Source: Mytilus trossulus (taxonomy: Eukaryota; Mollusca; Bivalvia; Mytilida; Mytilidae). From it: DNA of 64,000 nucleotides. The stretch spans positions 3,274,710-3,338,709 of the forward strand of contig NC_086386.1 in the NCBI RefSeq assembly GCF_036588685.1, written 5' to 3'. The position numbers and the translations under genes are program-made. The notes beneath the pieces were generated by a model. It did no database searches and was not told the DNA's origin. It worked only from the letters and a program-made list of their open reading frames with translations. Shown here piece by piece: positions 58,145-64,000 of the stretch (position 1 is the first letter of the stretch; each line of letters opens with the position of its first letter).

Positions 58145-59329
58145 CATACTTTCCGTACATAAATTTTGATAATATATATTTCCTTGAAAATGTTCTGCGT
58201 AGACCGGGATGAGAATTTAATTTTAAGGAGAGGGAACAGGAGGATTTAATATATGAATATCCTGACTTGAAAGAGCAGAAAATGAACAAACTTGCATGGA
58301 ACAGGATGACAATGATTATTCTTATCAACACAAAATTCAGACAACAATTGTGTATCAAAAGTACAAATTAACTATCAGGCGGTAAAAAAACGTGCGAATG
58401 AATAGTGAATCCTCAAAATAAAACTCCTTCGAGAAACATATATCATTCCCTTACGGCTAGACATGTAAGTGAGTTTGAACAGTTTCGTCCATCTACTTAA
58501 ACCAGACGAATTGATTCACAGCATATTAGAGTCAACACGAAGTCCAAAATTCCAAGATTTAGTCCAAAATTCCACGATTTAGATACTTACAAAAAAATAG
58601 TTTGGATATTGAATAATTAAGATCTAACTGTACTGTATGCATAATAAGAAGATCTGGTATGATTGCCAATAACACATCGATCAACCAGAGTCCAAAGAGC
58701 GAGGGTGTGTATAATTACTTCAACAATGGGCAAAACCAACAAGCGAGGGTGTGTACAATTACTTCAATAGTGGCAAACCGAAGCGTTTTTCTTGATTTAC
58801 TTTCTGTACACTTTTGAACAGCTGTATGAACAAAAGGACCTAAATAATGATAAATATCATATCTTATTGCAAGAGTTCTAGCGATGGATTCTGTTTCTCA
58901 AATTATTTTGACAGTATATAGACATTTGAATATTTGCAAAAATATGTGTACTTTTTACATTATATGGTCGCCTTTTTCAATGACGTAATCTAGAAACATG
59001 AGGTTGGAATAGGAATAGGAAGATGAAGAAAAATTGACGCAACTATAGAACTTTAAAAAATGAATATCTCTTTTTACTTCAAATGAATTAAGTTACATAC
59101 TAACTAAGGAGACTGCATATTTGATAAAATATTCAGATATTTCAAATGATGTTGAGACAATGGGCGTTTCTGACTTTTAATAATTTATACAAGTGTTAGT
59201 TTCTGTAAAAACGACAACGTTTGTCAGCTGTGTAAATTGATAAATGGGTACACAATAAAACATGTCAAAAGCAGACAAAACCTTCGGGGTTCAACAGTCC
59301 ACCAAATGGTGTTCAAGATTACTTTGTAA
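58145..59329. other. No gene; one family-2 fragment
   Basis: 58645-58760 starts AGAAGATCTGGTATGATTGC, CAATAACACATC (family 2, minus orientation). It contains a local duplication around AAGCGAGGGTGTGTA at about 58701 and 58743. The rest is AT-rich and not recognised. Confidence 0.45.
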
Positions 59330-59735
59330 ATCTTCACAATGGACCACCAAACGGTTCTGCCTCTAAATTCTGATTATTTCAATCGACCATATTCCCCGTT
59401 TTTCGATTGTCTCTATGTCCATGTTAAGACCTGGATTTGCGGTTTGTTTGCTAAAGTGAACAGTGTTCATCTCAACGATTCTTACGCATTTTATGGATTC
59501 AATCACCAGCGTAGTAAATATAGTGTAATTAAATTGTTCTTGAAAAACTTTGTAGATTTATAAAACTGATTATAAATGTGAGGGTCACTCTTCCTGGTTA
59601 GTTTGTAATTTAATTAATATGTTTGTATTGTTCACATGTGCTTCAATATTTAATGTAATTGTTTATATATTCTCTGTAACTATGTAATCTGTAGTTTATG
59701 AGAAATAAAATTCATTCATTCATTCATTCATATTT
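59330..59735 (+). mobile_element. Probable retroposon 3' end with (ATTC)n tail
   Basis: An open stretch (59339-59563) ends in FLKNFVDL then stop. A T-rich UTR follows and finishes GAGAAATAAAATTCATTC, with ATTC repeated about five times. AATAAA next to a short tandem tail is typical of a non-LTR retroposon end. The coding part is not recognised. Confidence 0.45.
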
Positions 59736-59873
59736 AAGAGTAAAGGGTTAAGAAATGTATTAATGCCAAGCACAACGACATTTAATATATGAAAAAAACG
59801 AAAACCCCTTCCCCTTGATATGTTGCTAACTTCTAATAAATGAACTGGGGACACTTTCTTTTAACTTATCTGA

Positions 59874-60180
59874 TAAAATTGAGAATGGAAATGGGGAATG
59901 TGTCAAAGAGACAACAACCCGACCAAAATAAAAAAACACAACAGCAGAAGGTCACCAACAGGTCTTCAATGTAGCGAGAAATTCCCGCACCCGGAGGCGT
60001 CCTTCAGCTGGCCCCTAAACAAATATATACTAGTTCAGTGATAATGAACGCCATACTAATTTCCAAATTGTACACAAGAAACTAAAATTTAAATAATACA
60101 AGACTAACAAAAGCCAGAGGCTCCTGACTTGGGACAGGCGCAAAAATGCGGCGGGGTTAAACATGTTTGTGAGACACTTC
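59874..60180 (-). mobile_element. Family-1 retroelement 3' end
   Basis: Starts GATAAAATTGAGAATGGAAA and runs through GCACCCGGAGGCGTCCTTCA and CTGACTTGGGACAGGCGC to GGCGGGGTTAAACATGTTTG. Closest to the 31.6-kb and 44.6-kb copies. Confidence 0.75.
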
Positions 60181-61262
60181 ACGGTAAATTCTTTCCTTTT
60201 CACGCCTTTCAATAGCTGCTATTTTTTATTGCGCGCATGCTCGTTGTGTCTGCTATACCGTAGATTTTTATGGAGTGATGTACGATCTTTTGGATATTTT
60301 GTTCATTTATTTCATACAAGCAGGCGGTTCAAAAAACGCAGATCAGTCAGTGCATATGGACAATCTGATTAAAAGACCAAAACAGACATAACATAAACTT
60401 TTGGAAAACTATGTAGGATTTACAGATATGACCTATGAAATTTGGTCCAGGACATAATTTTATTATAAAATATTGTCCACTTCTATTTAAAAGTGTCCCT
60501 TGACAAAAGATTCTATTGTGACCTTCGTTGGACATTTTTCATATTTAAATCATGTATATACTGCATAAAATTCTTGTCTTATACCAAAAACAATATTTAA
60601 CAATAAATAATAAGACTATTTTGACATTTGTTTTAAAATATACAAAATAGGAATCTATGAATTGATTTAACATCTTTGAAATGTCCTTTTTAACAAGATC
60701 AATAATGTCAGGAATAATATTAGTATAGAGACACGACTGTGTCTTTATTTAAATTTCAATTATGATTTAATAACTAATTATTTAAAACATTTCAATGATT
60801 TCTAAATTATTCCCTTCTTTAGGGACAGAAAAGAATAGCTACACTATGAAATATAGTCCTTTGTGACATATTTTTATAAAACATCCATGAAATTATGTGC
60901 AAGTACTAGGGACAATTTTTCACTAAGGGAGACACTATTTTATAGTTTACAAATGTGATATTCTTCCCATGACCAAAATTACACAGATGAACTGTGAAAT
61001 GATGTTCTAGAGGACACAATTTCATGGGACACTTTTTTGGCTTACAACTACACATGCGTATGCAGAAAGCAAATATTGTATGCCAGTTTTCGATCTTTGT
61101 AATGTGTTAATGTACTTCGAACAAGTTTTCAACAGGCTTGATAAATATGTTTAAATCATGTAATAAATATAATGTAGATTGAGCGTTGGTGACAATGAAC
61201 GTTTCTGATGCATTATTGTAGCGAGAGAAAACAAATCGTTTAAAATTGAAAAAAATAAGAAA
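60181..61262. other. No gene seen
   Basis: AT-rich. Short frames here (60163-60372, 60347-60535) are unsupported. Confidence 0.4.
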
Positions 61263-61640
61263 GAGCTCTCAGGTTCATCTATGATAGCTCATACGAAAAA
61301 CTGCTAGAAAAATTACCTTCTTTAAAAATACGCAAAATAAAAACAATTGCAATAGAAACATTTAAAATAACTCATGACAGAGTCAAATTTAAGCTACCTT
61401 AATGATTTAATTGATGTCGAAATTAACGAGTATGATTTAAGATCACAGGAAACAGCATTACTCCCGAGAGTTAGAACTACCAGGTTTGGTGTAATATCGT
61501 TCCGCTATAATGCTGCACAAATCTGGAATGAGTTGCCGAACCATTGTAAAATGTAAACATCTTTTGACTAATTCAAAAAATTGATATACACATGGGATTC
61601 AACTAACAGCTCATGTCAGTTAGTGCATGCATATAGCGTT
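61263..61640 (+). pseudogene. Non-LTR retrotransposon RT C-terminal remnant
   Basis: RALRFIYDSSYEKLLEKLPS, then LKIRKIKTIAIETFKI, breaks by a frameshift near 61370 and resumes as SYLNDLIDVEINEYDLRSQE, RTTRFGVISFRYNAAQIWNE, LPNHCK. This is the familiar end of LINE ORF2 proteins (RxxRFGxxSFRYxAAxxWNxLP). The copy is 5'-truncated and frameshifted. Confidence 0.8.
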
Positions 61641-61782
61641 TATGCCTGTGCTTTTTTTTGTTGTGTTTTGTAACTTTTCGATTTGTACTTATCATATTAT
61701 TACTGAACAGTAACTTTATTTTGCATAATATGCTTTACTTTTACATGTCATCTTACTATGTACTGCATGTATGCTTAAAAGT

Positions 61783-62010
61783 GGGACGTAAGATACCAGA
61801 GGAACAGTCAAACTCATAAATCGAAAATAAACTGACAACGCCATGGCTAAAAAGGAAAAAGACAAACAGACAAACAAATGTATACATGACACAACAAAAA
61901 AAACTAAAGAATAAGACAGACGAATCCCACCAAAAACTAGCGATGATCTTAGGTGCGCCGGAAGGGTAAGCAGATCCTGCTACACGTGTGGCACCCGTCG
62001 TGTTATGTTA
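61783..62010 (-). mobile_element. Retroelement 3' tail related to the 30-kb fragment
   Basis: AAGATACCAGAGGAACAGTC, AAACTCATAAATCGAAAATA, AACTGACAACGCCATGGC and GATCCTGCTACACGTGTGGC, GGCACCCGTCGTG match, inverted, the UTR after the RT fragment at 30.44-30.75 kb. Confidence 0.65.
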
Positions 62011-63023
62011 TGTTAAGTTCATGACTTTGGTATGCGTGTATATAATTTATTATTCAGTAGATTTAAAATTCTCACTTCTCTACCCGAAACCGAAATAATA
62101 GCACCCAGGCAGAAGAAAAGACTAGAGATGTATGCAATCATGATTGCTGGTAGCTGGTACTCTATATGCTGGTTCGGTTTGAACGTGTACTTTAATGATG
62201 CTCAGAATTGTAAACATATTTTACATGATTTTATATTTAATTTCATCAAGCAATAAAAACAAAATCTGATAACAAATACAATATACATATTATACCTATT
62301 ATAGTCACGAGGATTTCAATGCCGTATATAACATATAAACAAACAACAATCCATCCTAAGACCCATGTACAATTTGGCAAGTGTTGTGGCGTGTCATATA
62401 AAAAAAAATCATGCTACTCTACTTCAAGATGACATTTTACTTTTTCATTTTAACAATTTATAACTTCAACAATTGAATTGTCCTGCTAAATAAAGCATAT
62501 AGACTAATGGATATGTGTCTCTTCTACAAATGCATGTATGTAGGCATATTTTTTTTTAAAAATGCAGCTCAAAATTCTTCAAATTAAACATTCTATCAAA
62601 ATTTAAAAGATTTGTTATTATTTCCGAAAATTTGATCATTTAATAAATAACCTATATCATGTACATATATACAAATAAATATTCAAAAATAATTAATAGC
62701 GTATTTGCATCACCTTATTCTTTATATTAAATATTGATACATGAATTAACAATATACATCTGTTTGTGTTTTATATACATAGCACCATAAACATAGCTAA
62801 AATATACATCTTTGTCTAATATCACATACATCAAAAATATACATGTACAATGGTTTATAAATCTTTTTAAAGCACTATCCAAAAAACATGCGATTTAAAC
62901 AGAAAACATGTCATAAAATAGTCTGTATGAGTATTGATACTTAGGACGAAATAGCGAAACAAAGTCATCAAAAATACATATAGATGTTCGCACAGGAAGC
63001 TCTTGTTCCGTATTGCTTTGACA
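62011..63023. other. 3' flank of the right-hand gene, no other gene
   Basis: Very AT-rich. The minus-strand frame 62867-63229 is an overlapping frame and not coding. It probably includes the 3' UTR of the gene ending at 63024. Confidence 0.45.
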
Positions 63024-63646
63024 TCAGTATAAGAACGGGTTTTCCGGAAGTAAAGTTTTGTTCCGTTTTGTTTTAACTGTGATGTCCTCTTTATCCCCTT
63101 CCCCACCCGTAGCTTCCATAAGTTCATTAAACAAATCAAGTGTATCCTGACTGGATAACGTGACCTCCATTGGTTTACGTTTTGTGTAATGGCTATATCT
63201 TTTATTGTTTGCATACCCTTCGTCATCAACTCGATCCATCACGCGATCATACAGCACGCGCCTTTGTTCGTCTGCGTAGAAATCAATTTCGACAACCCGC
63301 GTGACAATTGCTTGATTTTTCCGCCAAACGTGGAACTCGTAATCGATTGGTGTAAGTCTCTCTGCTGTCACTATAACTGTGATGATAGCTTTCCCATCTC
63401 TCATTTCCAAGTCTACGTTTTCAGTGACTGTGTCGTAATTGGAAGTCGTGATAAGTTTCGAGCTTGTGCCGTCTGCTTGCTGAAGTGGTGGATCTCCATA
63501 AATATCCTCGTGGTGGTGCTTGACGTCCAAGGATTGTCGAATGTCTTTGGCGTCCATTGTGGAGAGTCTGGCGAGCAGTAGATTGGTCAAGTTTTGTTTA
63601 GAACGCGGTGCCCTTCGTCTTTCACTATCACCAGCCTTTCGAGTAA
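63024..63646 (-). CDS. C-terminal exon of an unrecognised gene (206 residues)
   Basis: Follows a TTATGTTTTGTAG acceptor (63647 upward) and reads in phase 1, starting T-R-K-A-G-D-S-E-R-R-R, to TGA at 63024. Base composition is richer in G+C than the surroundings and codon use looks genuine. Features: a basic N-terminal stretch (ERRRAPRSKQNLTNLLLARL), a His-rich HHHEDIYGD, a beta-rich centre (AIITVIVTAERLTPIDYEFH), an acidic/basic helix (DEQRRVLYDRVMDRVDDEGY) and a tail KRNKTLLPENPFLY. No signal peptide or membrane segment in this exon. I do not recognise the family. The gene continues past the right edge of the window. Confidence 0.75.
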
Positions 63647-64000
63647 CTACAAAACATAAATTAAACTTTGCATCAGTTTGGCTAGTTTGGTATTTAAGAA
63701 ACATTGGAAAGACAGTAGCCGATGTATTTTTTTAGAATGAAAAGATACCTATACGTGGCTAATAATTCCATTAAAAATAATATTGAGTTTTTTAAAAACG
63801 CATATCATAATGACCGTGCTAATAAGACGACTGTTGGGAGGATTACACACGTTTTAAAACATGTTATTGGGGTTTCTTTTTTGCATTTCAACACGGTTTT
63901 TAATCCAATGAATAATGAACTGCACTGTACGAGAAAAAGATATGAAATATTAGTAATGGAAAACTTACTCTTCCGTCAATTTAGTACCCTCTTTCCCCCT
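63647..64000 (-). other. Intron of the right-hand gene
   Basis: No coding exon can be assigned. A GTAAGT donor on the minus strand at 63963-63968 follows GACGGAAGA, but the phase required by the last exon meets TGA immediately before it. Confidence 0.4.

Noticed and set aside
57981..58358. 125-codon minus-strand frame rich in FVTCQFV repeats
   Set aside because: Reads through the tandem array in the right arm of the foldback-like element.
62867..63581. Frames 62867-63229 (minus) and 63189-63581 (plus)
   Set aside because: They overlap the supported minus-strand coding exon in other frames and lack its composition.
63963..64000. GTAAGT donor as the exon before the right-hand C-terminal exon
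   Set aside because: The required phase puts TGA just before the junction, so it is not the coding partner as read.

Overview
The window is AT-rich, intron-rich metazoan DNA crowded with short inverted-repeat elements, retroelement tails and minisatellites. Protein matches to animal MITD1 and EMC7, a large STAND/ankyrin gene, and dispersed repeats that resemble those of marine mussels point to a bivalve, most likely a mytilid. The taxon is an inference from recognised families; no search was run.

Layout. 1.7-9.9 kb (minus) is a complete six-exon MITD1 gene. 10.0-17.4 kb (minus) is a small unrecognised three-exon gene model, head to head with EMC7. 17.6-23.7 kb (plus) is a complete four-exon EMC7 gene. 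24-36 kb holds no recognised host gene and many transposon-like elements. 36.4-41.8 kb (minus) is a STAND-type NTPase with about 20 ankyrin repeats. At 47.1-50.2 kb (minus) lie a signal-peptide exon, an Ig-like exon, a 24-nt exon and leader exons that are probably the 5' part of the same gene. 51.8-54.2 kb is a minisatellite with higher-order structure. 55.0-58.1 kb is a foldback-like element. 58-63 kb is degraded retroelement sequence. 63.0-63.6 kb (minus) is the last coding exon of an unrecognised gene that starts outside the window.

Most striking observation. Three tandem arrays are each seeded on an exon/intron 5' splice junction: MITD1 exon 3 (about 41 copies of 50 bp), MITD1 exon 2 (about 8 copies of 75-88 bp) and the 24-nt exon of the Ig-like gene (about 31 copies of 46 bp). 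In each, the outermost copy on the exon side is the real exon end with its donor, and the rest of the array fills the intron with splice-site replicas. A fourth case, EMC7, has a fresh 109-bp tandem duplication of the last exon's 3' splice site plus 66 bp of exon, creating an alternative terminal exon with an early stop. Together they suggest that exon/intron borders are preferred seeds for tandem duplication here.

How the genes relate. MITD1 (ESCRT-III-linked abscission factor) and EMC7 (ER membrane insertase subunit) are ordinary housekeeping genes. The Ig/STAND/ankyrin gene resembles an expanded innate-type receptor family. No operon-like or pathway link between them is visible.
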